A stretch of 64,000 nt of DNA, taken from contig AP027304.1 in the NCBI GenBank assembly GCA_036322835.1, forward strand, positions 1,426,001-1,490,000, in the 5' to 3' direction. The notes below the pieces were generated by a model. The model saw nothing but the letters and a program-made list of their open reading frames with translations, was not told the origin of the DNA and searched no databases. This stretch comes from Tenuifilaceae bacterium CYCD. Its GTDB lineage: Bacteria > Bacteroidota > Bacteroidia > Bacteroidales > Tenuifilaceae. A program made the position numbers and the translations under genes. This document shows, piece by piece, positions 46,391-55,248 of this stretch (position 1 is the stretch's first letter; each line of letters starts with the position of its first letter).

Positions 46391-46595
46391 GAATACTCGT
46401 TTTATGAAATACTCTTAACGTTTAGTAGGTCAATGTTACTATATTTTGTTCAATTTTCTTAATAATACTTGAAAATTTATAATGGGTTTTAAACGATGGG
46501 GTAAATGTCTCTTTTTAACGCTAAGTTGAATCTGTAAATGATAAGAGATAATTGTTTTGTGGATCTTGCTTATAATGAACGTTTGATTCTTACGA

Positions 46596-48551
46596 TTAGT
46601 TTATTTTAAGATAAAGTTTGACGGCAAACTCTCTCCCTGCCGATGGAATTTGATTTTGCAATCCCTGATAGGCATTTATGAATTCATAATCTTGATTGGT
46701 TACATCATAGACACTAATCATTAAATCTAAGTCTTTAACGAATAACCCTTTGTAAAGAATATTCGCGTTGAGAATGGCAAAGGCTTTATATTCTACCAGT
46801 TTAGGAGTCCAGTCTCTGTCGGAATGGATGTAAGTATATCTATTTCCAAAAAAGTTGGCAGTGGCATTAAAAGTCAATTTTTTAGTTAGATCGATGCTTG
46901 TTTGAAAACTTAATTTATGCTGTGGAAATGCTCCGTATGTATTGTTGTGCCCCTCAACATTGTATGCGTCAATTGTGTTCTTGTTTTTCGCGTAGTAGGA
47001 ATAGTTTATGTTGGCAAAGAAAATATCCTTTTTTAATTTATAGGATAACTCAAAACCTTTAGTTCCAGTTTTATCAAAGTTTTTGTAGTAGTCTGCTCCT
47101 GTTACAGGATTGGGAATGTAGAGTATGGGATCTTTTATGATAATATCGAAAAAATTAACCACCACATTCATATCATTGGTAATTTGATAACCTGTTTCAA
47201 GTTCATATACTGTAGTATATTCCGGTTTAATATTTTTATTATAGTCAATGTTTGAAATTGTAGGAGCTTTGTAAGCTTTGCTATAAAGAATCTTGAAGTG
47301 GAATTTTTTAAAACTTTTGGTTAGCGCAATTCTTGGAACAAAAGCGCTTCCGTATATACTATGATTTTCGATACGTGCGCCAGCGTTTATGTTTACTATT
47401 TTAGTGTTGTATTGGACTTCCCCAAATGCTGTATAATTGTTATAAGAAAGGTGGTTTTTATTTGTGCTCTGAAAAGTTACTGTGTCAAGAGTTTTTTGTG
47501 ATTTGTCAATGTTATTCTCAATCCCAAAGAACAGGTTGAGGTTGTCGGTAATTTGGTAGGATAATCCAATGTTTCCAAATATTTTATGGTTAGTTGTGTT
47601 GTAATACCGCTTGTCGTCGAAGTTTATAAAATACCACGGATTCATCTGTTTAAAACCTATTAATGGTTTTACGGATAGTTTATCCCCAAGTTTAATTGAA
47701 TAGTCTACTAATCCAGAATAGGTTTCGAAAAGCACGCTACCACCAAACTCGGTATTGCGTAGCAAGTAGCTATCGTAAAGGAATTGTAAATTCAGCGATC
47801 GGTAGGATATGTTCGTGCTAATATTTGATGTTACAATCCTTGAACTATCCTTATAATTAATCCTTGAAGTATCTAAAGTTTCAATTTTACGATTGCTTCT
47901 GTTGGCTCTTCCATAATATGCGGAAACGTCTATTTCGAGTCCATTCCGAAATTTTTTACTCAAAGCACCCTGGACATTCCTTTCAATGGTTCCACCCTTA
48001 GAGTAACCATAGTTGGCCGCAATATCCAATCCATTTAGTTGATTATTTTTTTTTGAGATAATGTTTATTACGGCAAGCTCGGCGGATCCGCCATACATCA
48101 CAGATCCGGGTCCCCTAATAATTTCTATTTTACTTATGTTATTTACCAAGATGTGATGTCCGAATGGAAAACTTCCAAAGTTGGTTTCGTTAAGTTGATG
48201 CCCATCGTAAAGGATTAGGAATTTGCCCTCGGTGGCATTGTTTCCCCGAACCCCAAGCCCAATAATATTGTCCCATTCTGTTCCAAAATCAAATGTAGGG
48301 ACTAACCTTAAAATATCAATCAAATCTCTCGCACCTGAATTTAAAATTTCCTGTTCATTTATAACCGTTACAATACCGGGCGATTCTCTTAAAGGTGCTG
48401 CTTGCTTGCTGGCAACCGAAACCTCCATATTCATGAGATCGTTAAGCGAAAGGTTAAGAATATCCCAATTAACAGTTGAATCCTGTTCTTGGGCGGACAA
48501 GGAGATGGTATGGCTAATTGTTAGAGCAACAATAAATACTAATCGTTTCAA
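46596..48551 (-). CDS. TonB-dependent outer membrane receptor
   Basis: A 651-residue receptor. Signal peptide MKRLVFIVALTISHTISLSA, then a plug domain with SLNDLMNMEVSVASKQ, SPGIVTVINEQEILNSGARD and IEIIRGPGSVMYGGSAELAVINI, and a 22-strand-type beta-barrel that ends in a short aromatic-poor tail (REFAVKLYLKIN). No CarboxypepD-like SusC N-terminal domain is present and no SusD gene adjoins, so it is not a standard polysaccharide-utilisation receptor. It is last in a group that starts with the YfiR-kinase gene, 11 bases after the REC-kinase, implying that substrate uptake and that signalling system are tied together. The ligand is unknown. Confidence 0.87.
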   Translation of the reverse strand: MKRLVFIVALTISHTISLSAQEQDSTVNWDILNLSLNDLMNMEVSVASKQAAPLRESPGIVTVINEQEILNSGARDLIDILRLVPTFDFGTEWDNIIGLGVRGNNATEGKFLILYDGHQLNETNFGSFPFGHHILVNNISKIEIIRGPGSVMYGGSAELAVINIISKKNNQLNGLDIAANYGYSKGGTIERNVQGALSKKFRNGLEIDVSAYYGRANRSNRKIETLDTSRINYKDSSRIVTSNISTNISYRSLNLQFLYDSYLLRNTEFGGSVLFETYSGLVDYSIKLGDKLSVKPLIGFKQMNPWYFINFDDKRYYNTTNHKIFGNIGLSYQITDNLNLFFGIENNIDKSQKTLDTVTFQSTNKNHLSYNNYTAFGEVQYNTKIVNINAGARIENHSIYGSAFVPRIALTKSFKKFHFKILYSKAYKAPTISNIDYNKNIKPEYTTVYELETGYQITNDMNVVVNFFDIIIKDPILYIPNPVTGADYYKNFDKTGTKGFELSYKLKKDIFFANINYSYYAKNKNTIDAYNVEGHNNTYGAFPQHKLSFQTSIDLTKKLTFNATANFFGNRYTYIHSDRDWTPKLVEYKAFAILNANILYKGLFVKDLDLMISVYDVTNQDYEFINAYQGLQNQIPSAGREFAVKLYLKIN

Positions 48552-48562
48552 TTTCGTAGAAA

Positions 48563-49693
48563 TTATTTTTTCAGAGTTAGTTGAACCGATGCTCCAGCAT
48601 TTTTGGCATTACTAATTTTAATTTCGCCCAAAAGTTCTTCCATAATCATGTTGGAAAGAGATAAGTTTAATCCAACCTGATTCTCTAAATTATCGCATCC
48701 TTTGTTAAACAGTTGGAAAGCATTTTTCAGAACATTTTCTGGGAATCCTTTTCCTTGATCAATAAATTCGATTTGTAGCGAGTCGCTCTGTTGGTTATGG
48801 TTTATGAATATTTTTCCTGTATCTGGAGAATACTTTATGGTATTCTCGATAATGTTTCTAAAAACAATCGACAGCAAATTTTCGTCGGCTTCAACAAATA
48901 TGGAACTTTCAATGGTGCTAATTATATCTATTTTTTTTGAGGTGATTTTATCTTCGAGTTTAGCGAGTACTTTATTTAGAACTAACTTGATATCTACTTT
49001 CTGGACCTTTATTGGATATTTTTTTGCTTTTAGGAAAGTAATGAGCTCTGCTGACAGCAGGAATCGTTCCAATTTTCTTATTGATGTTTCAAGCATGAAG
49101 TATATGTCCTGTATTGATTTGGTGTCATTAATAATTGCTCCATGATTTAGAAGTTCTAGTGTTCCTACAAGTCCATTAAGTGGAGTTCTTATTTCATGAC
49201 TAATGGTGGAGAGAAATTCAAGTTTAAGCTTTTCGAAAGCTAAAAGATCATCGTTAATCTTTTCAAGCAGTATATTTTGTTCCTTAAGCTGCTCGTTGAG
49301 CAGTTCATTCTCTTTCTTAAGGTGATATATTTCTAATGCCCGTTCTATTACAGTTCTAAGTTCATCTTCTCTCCATGGTTTTTGGATGTACTGGAATATT
49401 TGAGCTTCATTAATGGCCGTTCTAAGCGCATCGAAATCGGAGAAAGCTGTTATTAGTATTCTGTTTAGATCCGGATAGTTCTGGATGGCTCTTTTCAGAA
49501 AGGTTACCCCATCCATCTCGGGCATGCGTTGATCGGTTAGAATTAGGTCAACCCTTTCATTCTGCAAAATATCTAGCCCGTCTTTTGCGCTAATGGCAGT
49601 TAGTACATTGTATTCGCGGCGAAAGGTATTTTTAAAGATCTGTAGATTACTGGGCTCGTCGTCAACGTAAAGTATTGTAAATTTATTTTCCAT
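48563..49693 (-). CDS. Receiver-histidine kinase hybrid (REC-HisKA-HATPase)
   Basis: A 376-residue soluble protein with an N-terminal REC domain (1-120; D54 in LILTDQRMPEMDG, K in QKPW), a coiled linker, HisKA with FLSTISHEIRTPLNG (H166) and an HATPase whose G-box (GLNLSLSNM) is less glycine-rich than usual. It is probably the second step of a phosphorelay: accepted phosphate on the receiver could control its own kinase. Its first bases overlap the end of the preceding REC gene by 11 bases; the TonB receptor gene follows after 11 bases. Confidence 0.85.
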   Translation of the reverse strand: MENKFTILYVDDEPSNLQIFKNTFRREYNVLTAISAKDGLDILQNERVDLILTDQRMPEMDGVTFLKRAIQNYPDLNRILITAFSDFDALRTAINEAQIFQYIQKPWREDELRTVIERALEIYHLKKENELLNEQLKEQNILLEKINDDLLAFEKLKLEFLSTISHEIRTPLNGLVGTLELLNHGAIINDTKSIQDIYFMLETSIRKLERFLLSAELITFLKAKKYPIKVQKVDIKLVLNKVLAKLEDKITSKKIDIISTIESSIFVEADENLLSIVFRNIIENTIKYSPDTGKIFINHNQQSDSLQIEFIDQGKGFPENVLKNAFQLFNKGCDNLENQVGLNLSLSNMIMEELLGEIKISNAKNAGASVQLTLKK

Positions 49694-50072
49694 GGCTTCC
49701 TTCTATTGAGTCAATAATTGTTTTTTTTAGGTTTTCGGCATTCCATGGCTTTGGAACAAACCTAAAAAGATTATAGTGATTAAAAGCCTCTTCAATATCT
49801 TCATTCGATGCAAATCCTGATACAATAAGTCTGCTAGGAGGAATTTCGGGAAATTTTCCATTAATAACTTTTAGCAGTTCAACCCCAGTCATCTCGGGCA
49901 TGCGCTGATCGGTTACAATTGCATCAATGTGTTGTTTTTCAATTATATTCAACCCTTGCTTGGCCGAATTGGCTGTGATAACATTGAAATCGCGGCGAAA
50001 AGTGCTTCTGAAAAGTAAAAGATTAACCTCTTCGTCATCAATGTAAAGTATGGTGTATTTGTGTTCGTCCAT
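49683..50072 (-). CDS. Single-domain response regulator (REC)
   Basis: A 129-residue receiver with DDEEVN at 12-17, phosphoacceptor D55 in AIVTDQRMPEMTG, and the PKPW lysine motif near residue 108. The wording is close to the REC of the next gene (TDQRMPEM in both), suggesting duplication. It lies 24 bases after the YfiR-domain kinase and overlaps the REC-kinase gene by 11 bases, so the three are translated together. Confidence 0.88.
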   Translation of the reverse strand: MDEHKYTILYIDDEEVNLLLFRSTFRRDFNVITANSAKQGLNIIEKQHIDAIVTDQRMPEMTGVELLKVINGKFPEIPPSRLIVSGFASNEDIEEAFNHYNLFRFVPKPWNAENLKKTIIDSIEGSHGK

Positions 50073-50096
50073 ATTATTAAAATTAATTGGGGTAAA

Positions 50097-52151
50097 TTAA
50101 GAAATATCCGATTTGCTTAATGGTAATTTAATAATAAATTCTGAGCCTTTTCCTTTTTCAGATATTACATCAATGTCTCCATTGTGCTCCTGAATAATTC
50201 CGTACGTAATGGATAAGCCTAACCCCGTTCCTTTTCCAATTTCTTTTGTAGTGAAGAAAGGATCAAAGATTTTTGATTTTTCAAGTTCATCCATTCCCTT
50301 TCCATTGTCTTTTATGGAGATAATCAGAAAGCTATTGTGCGCGGAGGTTGATATTGTTATTTGTCCATTTCCTTCAATGGCATCAATGGCATTATTTATT
50401 ATGTTCATGAGAACCTGATTTATCTTGCCAGGAATACATTCTATGCCGGGTAAATCTGGATTGTAGTTTTTTACTATCTCAACATGATTTTTATATTTGT
50501 TTTTAAGGAGAATGAGAACATCGTTGATGTTTTCATGAATGTTGGTAAACTTCCATTCTTCCTTATCCATTCTGAAAAAATTTCTTAATCCCCTTATTAT
50601 TTCTGCTGTTCTGTCAGCACCAAGGGCAATGGCATCCAAGGTTTGCAAAATGCCACTGTAGAGTTCATCAAACGAATAGGTTTCTTTCTTTGCCTGTATG
50701 CTTTTTGCTATTTTCTGAGTATTTGTTTGCGGGTTTAAATTTTTTATGTCATCAAGAATGGGAACTAAATCGTTAAAGTCCTTCTTTAAGCTGTTTACCC
50801 CTGCATACACAAAGTTAACTGGATTGTTGAGTTCGTGCGCAATCCCAGCGGTAAGTACACCGAGCGAAGCCATTTTCTCCGATTGAATTAGGTGATTTTG
50901 AGTTTCTCTTAATTTTTCGAGAGTAATAGTAATTTCTTCATTTTTGCTGTTTAGTTCGTTGTTCGACTGCTTTAGTTCATTGTTAATGGTTTCTATCTCG
51001 GCCTTTTGCGCCTTAAGTTGCTTGTTTTTCGAATGAATGCTCTTATATGCTCTGAAAATTAGAACAACTAAACCAGTAATTAAAAGCAGAATAATTCCAA
51101 ACAGAATTGTTAGTTGGCGTTGATGTGTAAATCGAACCGCTAGTTGGCTTAGTTCGCTTGTTTTATTTTGGATTTCGGAATCCATTCTTCTGATGTCAGA
51201 TTGTTGGTTGTACAGAATGGTTCTCCCTTTCTCAATTTCTTTTGTTTGATTCGAAATTAGTTTCTCCGTTGATTTTAGCTTAGCAATCTGATTATTTATC
51301 GAATCCCTTTGGCTTAGCAGTTTTGCATGCTGTATTTCAAGTTCTTGTTTCTGGTTTTCGATTAGTTTTATTTGGTTTATTGATTCTACTTTTTGGCTGT
51401 CGATTAATGTGCTTTGCTCTTTTATTTTTCTTTGTGCTAGGGTTATTTTGCTATTCAACGAGTCGAGCGTTTTTTCATTTTGCTCTAGCCTTTTTTGCAT
51501 ACTTCTCAAACTCTGCTGCGATTTGCGATACAACTCTGCAACATCAATAAAATCACCACCCAGGAAAAGAATTTCGTCATCAATCCTTAGGTTTTGGTTA
51601 ACTATGTTTGCCTTATTAATTTCAAAATGTAGCTGTTTGTTTGGAGTGTCAAATAGGTTGATCATTACAAATCTTTTGTCAGACAAATTTTCACTTATAA
51701 GTAGAATCGGTTTACTCTCAATAATATCAAATGTTTCAATGAAATAATTGAGTTTATCCTTGGTAATAATAACCATTCTACTTTCTAGCAGCACTTTCTC
51801 ATTAACATCCTTTAAAACTGCTATTGATATGGTTTTGTCCTTTATTTTAGCAGATCTTGATATTTTTTGAATTTCGGAGATTATCTCAGGATCTTCGCTA
51901 ATAAGGGTGATTCTAAAATCCTTGTATGAGTTTTCGTTTTTCCACTCAACGTGTTTTGGAAAGTTATAGATATAGGCTCCAATGCTTTGAGAGCGTTGAA
52001 TTGCTTGCGTGTATCCAATGCTTGAGCATAGCAAGATTGAAAATAGGGTTATATATTTCTTAAGCCGGAATAGGTTATTGTTAAAAACTTGCTTGTGAAA
52101 CCAGATATTGTTGAAAAAGCATTTTGGTAATGGAAATATTTGATTTTTCAT
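50097..52151 (-). CDS. YfiR-like (DUF4154) domain fused to a histidine kinase
   Basis: A 684-residue protein. A hydrophobic export segment (about 32-48) is followed by a YfiR/HmsC-like domain (about 53-205): GAYIYNFPKHVEW, then SKPILLISEN, RFVMINLF, LHFEINKANIVNQNLRI. In Pseudomonas YfiR is a separate periplasmic repressor of the diguanylate cyclase YfiN. Here it continues into a long coiled coil (205-340), one membrane helix (347-367), a second coiled coil (370-425), HisKA with GIAHELNNP (H439, HPK4-like) and an HATPase with GTGLGLSITYGI. So the YfiR module controls a kinase in cis. First gene of the run with two receivers and a TonB receptor. The start at 52151 gives a long basic leader before the signal; a later non-ATG start is possible. 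Confidence 0.85.
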   Translation of the reverse strand: MKNQIFPLPKCFFNNIWFHKQVFNNNLFRLKKYITLFSILLCSSIGYTQAIQRSQSIGAYIYNFPKHVEWKNENSYKDFRITLISEDPEIISEIQKISRSAKIKDKTISIAVLKDVNEKVLLESRMVIITKDKLNYFIETFDIIESKPILLISENLSDKRFVMINLFDTPNKQLHFEINKANIVNQNLRIDDEILFLGGDFIDVAELYRKSQQSLRSMQKRLEQNEKTLDSLNSKITLAQRKIKEQSTLIDSQKVESINQIKLIENQKQELEIQHAKLLSQRDSINNQIAKLKSTEKLISNQTKEIEKGRTILYNQQSDIRRMDSEIQNKTSELSQLAVRFTHQRQLTILFGIILLLITGLVVLIFRAYKSIHSKNKQLKAQKAEIETINNELKQSNNELNSKNEEITITLEKLRETQNHLIQSEKMASLGVLTAGIAHELNNPVNFVYAGVNSLKKDFNDLVPILDDIKNLNPQTNTQKIAKSIQAKKETYSFDELYSGILQTLDAIALGADRTAEIIRGLRNFFRMDKEEWKFTNIHENINDVLILLKNKYKNHVEIVKNYNPDLPGIECIPGKINQVLMNIINNAIDAIEGNGQITISTSAHNSFLIISIKDNGKGMDELEKSKIFDPFFTTKEIGKGTGLGLSITYGIIQEHNGDIDVISEKGKGSEFIIKLPLSKSDIS

Positions 52152-52314
52152 GGAGGGAATGTTTTATAAAAACATAGAAATGTAGTAAAACAACCCCTGC
52201 TGGTCAAGTGTTTTATGAAGAAAATTTAATGAATTCACACCTGCTTAGAAATTAAGCATTTAAGATTTGATGTTTCTCTTAACCGGAAAAGTTTTATGTG
52301 TTCAGTTTTCTTTC

Positions 52315-52827
52315 TTAAGGAAAGAGTTTCCCTTGAGTTTTTTCCAGCAAAAGTTCAAGTAGTTGAGTGGTCGCGAAAGCATCGCCTGCGGCACGGTGTC
52401 TGTTGTTTATTTTGATCCCTAAATTTTCGCAGAGGTTACCAAGGCTATACGATCCCATTTCGGGAATTACCTTTCTGCTCATTCTTACTGTGCATAGCGT
52501 TTCGCGCTGATAATCATAACCCAACCGCCTAAACTCCGATTGAATAAATTTGTAGTCGAATGGGGCGTTGTGCGCAACAAACAAACACCCTTCGGTTAGT
52601 AGTACAATTTGCTTGGCTACCTCGTAGAATTTGGGTGCATTGGCAACCATTTCGTTGGTTATTCCGGTTAATTGAGTAATGAATGGCGGAATATAGGTTT
52701 CAGGATTGATTAGGGTTGAAAACTCATTCACAATTTTATTGCCGTTATGAACGTAGATTGCAATTTCTGTTATTTTATCAATATTTGATCGTCCCCCTGA
52801 TGTCTCAATGTCTACAACTGCGTACAT
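52315..52827 (-). CDS. DnaQ-like 3'-5' exonuclease
   Basis: A 170-residue DEDDh exonuclease of the epsilon/RNase T superfamily. Metal ligands are in VVDIETSGG (D and E near residues 4-7), FVAHNAPFDYKFI (D) and HRAAGDAFAT (H and D). It matches stand-alone proofreading or exonuclease domains found in many Bacteroidota; DNA polymerase III epsilon activity cannot be claimed. It lies ten bases behind the DUF6427-like gene and may share a transcript with purD. Confidence 0.87.
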   Translation of the reverse strand: MYAVVDIETSGGRSNIDKITEIAIYVHNGNKIVNEFSTLINPETYIPPFITQLTGITNEMVANAPKFYEVAKQIVLLTEGCLFVAHNAPFDYKFIQSEFRRLGYDYQRETLCTVRMSRKVIPEMGSYSLGNLCENLGIKINNRHRAAGDAFATTQLLELLLEKTQGKLFP

Positions 52828-52837
52828 AGTGATTTAT

Positions 52838-53842
52838 TTATATAAAGTCAACAAAAATTGGATAGAGTTGAACTGCCAGCGCAGCAATAAAAATCAGCAT
52901 AAATAAAACTTCGGGCCAGAATTTTCCTTTTGCTGTTGTGAAATAGTTGCCAAGCTGGAAACTGAGAGGAATTGCCGCTATGTAAGCGATTTCGTATGAG
53001 CAGGTAGAAAAAATGACGAACGATGAAACGCTTAGCAACAGTAGCCAAAAGAATATATTTTGAAATTTTCGAACGCTAATTTTCTGATTTGCCATGCTTG
53101 GAATCATGTAAATAATTGCTACTAAAGTTGGCAGACCAATTGCCGAGGTGAATACTATTGGGATTAGTTCGTCAATTGAAGATTGTGTGGGTGTAATAAG
53201 ATTATGTGAAACCATGCCAACGGTTTCGGAGAAACCAATTTGCAGCCAGAGGTTGATAAGCAGTAATACTCCCCAAGGCAGTATAATTCCAAGTATCGAT
53301 ACAAACCACTCTTTTGCGTTGAACGATCGGAGTATTGAGAGCGAAACAAATAGCAGCAAGTAAATGGTAATGGCTGGTGCGTAAAACAGCGAAGCAATAC
53401 CAAGCGATATACCGGCTCTAAACAGATTGTCTAACGGGCTGTGCTTTTGGTATATGGCAAAAATATGGTCAAGAGCAATTGTTATAAAAAGGCCGGCAAA
53501 AACTGCAGGATTTACCCGCTGAATAGGTGTAAATGCTGATGAAATAATTATGAAAAGTAAAGCCGGAATATAGGTTCTCTGCTTAATTATTATGTACTTT
53601 CCATTCAGGTGAAGCAGGTAAAATGCTATTGATAGGATGAAAGCAACAACCGTAAGTTTGGTATATAGCAATTCTGGTTTTAGGTACTTGGCTACTATAG
53701 AGTATAAAGGCATATTAATGCTATCGAAAATAAAGGGATAGGTGATTCCATTGAAAAAAGTTTTGATCCAGATTGCTGCCAGAACTATTACTATTGCAAA
53801 AATTGCCAGTATTTGCGATTTGCGGAAGAATGATAGTAGCAT
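52838..53842 (-). CDS. DUF6427-like polytopic membrane protein
   Basis: A 334-residue protein with about nine to ten membrane helices spread over the whole length. It starts MLLSFFRKSQILAIFAIVI, a beginning I associate with the DUF6427 family of Bacteroidota membrane proteins. No catalytic motif is visible. TPIQRVNPAVFAGLFI and FNAKEWFVSILGIILPWG are stretches with charged residues next to helices. It lies between purD (22 bases) and the exonuclease gene (10 bases). Function unknown. Confidence 0.7.
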   Translation of the reverse strand: MLLSFFRKSQILAIFAIVIVLAAIWIKTFFNGITYPFIFDSINMPLYSIVAKYLKPELLYTKLTVVAFILSIAFYLLHLNGKYIIIKQRTYIPALLFIIISSAFTPIQRVNPAVFAGLFITIALDHIFAIYQKHSPLDNLFRAGISLGIASLFYAPAITIYLLLFVSLSILRSFNAKEWFVSILGIILPWGVLLLINLWLQIGFSETVGMVSHNLITPTQSSIDELIPIVFTSAIGLPTLVAIIYMIPSMANQKISVRKFQNIFFWLLLLSVSSFVIFSTCSYEIAYIAAIPLSFQLGNYFTTAKGKFWPEVLFMLIFIAALAVQLYPIFVDFI

Positions 53843-53864
53843 CTTTTATCTGTTTTAGTTCTTG

Positions 53865-55151
53865 TTATTGCTGTTCTAGGTCTTTACCAATGTCGGTTCT
53901 AAAGTATTTCCCATCGAAATGTATTGCATTGGCCGCTTGATACGAAAGAACCAAAGCATCTTTCATGTTATTGGCAAGGCCGGTACATGCAAAGACTCTA
54001 CCCCCTGAAGTTACTAGTTTGCCGTTGGAAATTGATGTGCCAGCATGAAAAACTATCGAATTATTTGCCGTTTGGAATTCGTCAATTGACTTTCCTTTTT
54101 CGTAATTCTCTGGATATCCTCCCGATACAAGTATCACAGTTGTAGCCGTTTTATCACTTATTCTCAGGGATGCTTTAGCCAGCTCTCCTTTGGCGCAAAG
54201 GGTAAAAATTTCCAACAGGTCACCCTCAATTCTCGGCATAATCACTTCGGTTTCCGGATCACCCAGACGAACATTGTACTCAATTACGTAAGGATCGCCA
54301 TCAACATTCATCAACCCAATAAAAACAAAACCTTTGTAAGGAATTCCGTCAGTTTTTAAACCCTCAACCGTAGGTTTTATTATGCGATCCTCAACTTTCT
54401 GCATGAATTCTTTATTGGCAAACGGAACTGGCGAAACGGCTCCCATTCCTCCTGTGTTTGGGCCAGTATCGCCAACGCCAACGCGTTTATAGTCTTTTGC
54501 CTCTGGCAAAATAACATAGGAATTACCATCGGTTAAAACAAAAACTGAAAGTTCAATGCCCTTTAAGAATTCCTCAATAACAACTTTGCGACTAGCATCG
54601 CCATACTTTCCGGCAAAGAAATCATCCAAAGTAGCGCAAGCTTCGTCAAAAACACCTGAAATTACAACGCCTTTGCCAGCAGCGAGTCCGTCGGCTTTTA
54701 GAACGTATGGTGGATTAAGTTGCTTCAAGAACTCTTTGGCTTCATTTGATTCTGTTGAGGTGAACGTTTTGTACTTAGCTGTTGGAATTCCATGGCGTTG
54801 CATGAACGATTTGGCGAAATCCTTGCTACCCTCTAGCATTGCCCCAAGTTTTTGGGGACCAATTACTGGAATGTGCTTTACTCTTGCATCGTCAATGAAT
54901 GAATCGTGTAGTCCACAAACCAGAGGTTCTTCAGGGCCGACAATTACTATGTTTATCTTTTTGTCGAGCACAGTTTGCTTTACTGCCTCAAAATCGAGAG
55001 GATTAATAGATATGTTTTCGCCTACAGTTGCAGTGCCTGGGTTCCCAGGGGCAATGTATAGTTTGTTAATCAATTTGCTTTGGCTTAGTTTCCAGCCAAT
55101 AGCATGCTCACGTCCACCCGAGCCTATGAGAAGAACATTTATTCCAGCCAT
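53865..55151 (-). CDS. purD: Phosphoribosylamine-glycine ligase
   Basis: A 428-residue ATP-grasp enzyme, step two of de novo purine synthesis (phosphoribosylamine + glycine + ATP to GAR). NVLLIGSGGREHAIGWKL opens the protein, GPEEPLVCGLHD and KADGLAAGKGV lie in the ATP-grasp core, and DTGPNTGGMGAVSPVPF and VRLGDPETEVIMPR are diagnostic. Full length and unfused. It may be transcribed with the downstream membrane protein and exonuclease genes. Confidence 0.96.
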   Translation of the reverse strand: MAGINVLLIGSGGREHAIGWKLSQSKLINKLYIAPGNPGTATVGENISINPLDFEAVKQTVLDKKINIVIVGPEEPLVCGLHDSFIDDARVKHIPVIGPQKLGAMLEGSKDFAKSFMQRHGIPTAKYKTFTSTESNEAKEFLKQLNPPYVLKADGLAAGKGVVISGVFDEACATLDDFFAGKYGDASRKVVIEEFLKGIELSVFVLTDGNSYVILPEAKDYKRVGVGDTGPNTGGMGAVSPVPFANKEFMQKVEDRIIKPTVEGLKTDGIPYKGFVFIGLMNVDGDPYVIEYNVRLGDPETEVIMPRIEGDLLEIFTLCAKGELAKASLRISDKTATTVILVSGGYPENYEKGKSIDEFQTANNSIVFHAGTSISNGKLVTSGGRVFACTGLANNMKDALVLSYQAANAIHFDGKYFRTDIGKDLEQQ

Positions 55152-55248
55152 GATAAAATTTCTTTAAGGGCAAAGTTAACAATCGTTTTTAAGGGCACAA
55201 GTGGAAAAATGTAGAACAGCTAAAATGATGGCGCTTCCCCGTTTGTTT

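Noticed and set aside
48223-48615. 130-codon plus-strand frame across the end of the TonB receptor and REC-kinase genes
   Set aside because: Overlaps the conserved plug domain in antisense; no motifs.
54556-55167. 203-codon plus-strand frame opposite purD
   Set aside because: Despite its length it mirrors the conserved ATP-grasp coding strand and has no recognisable domain.
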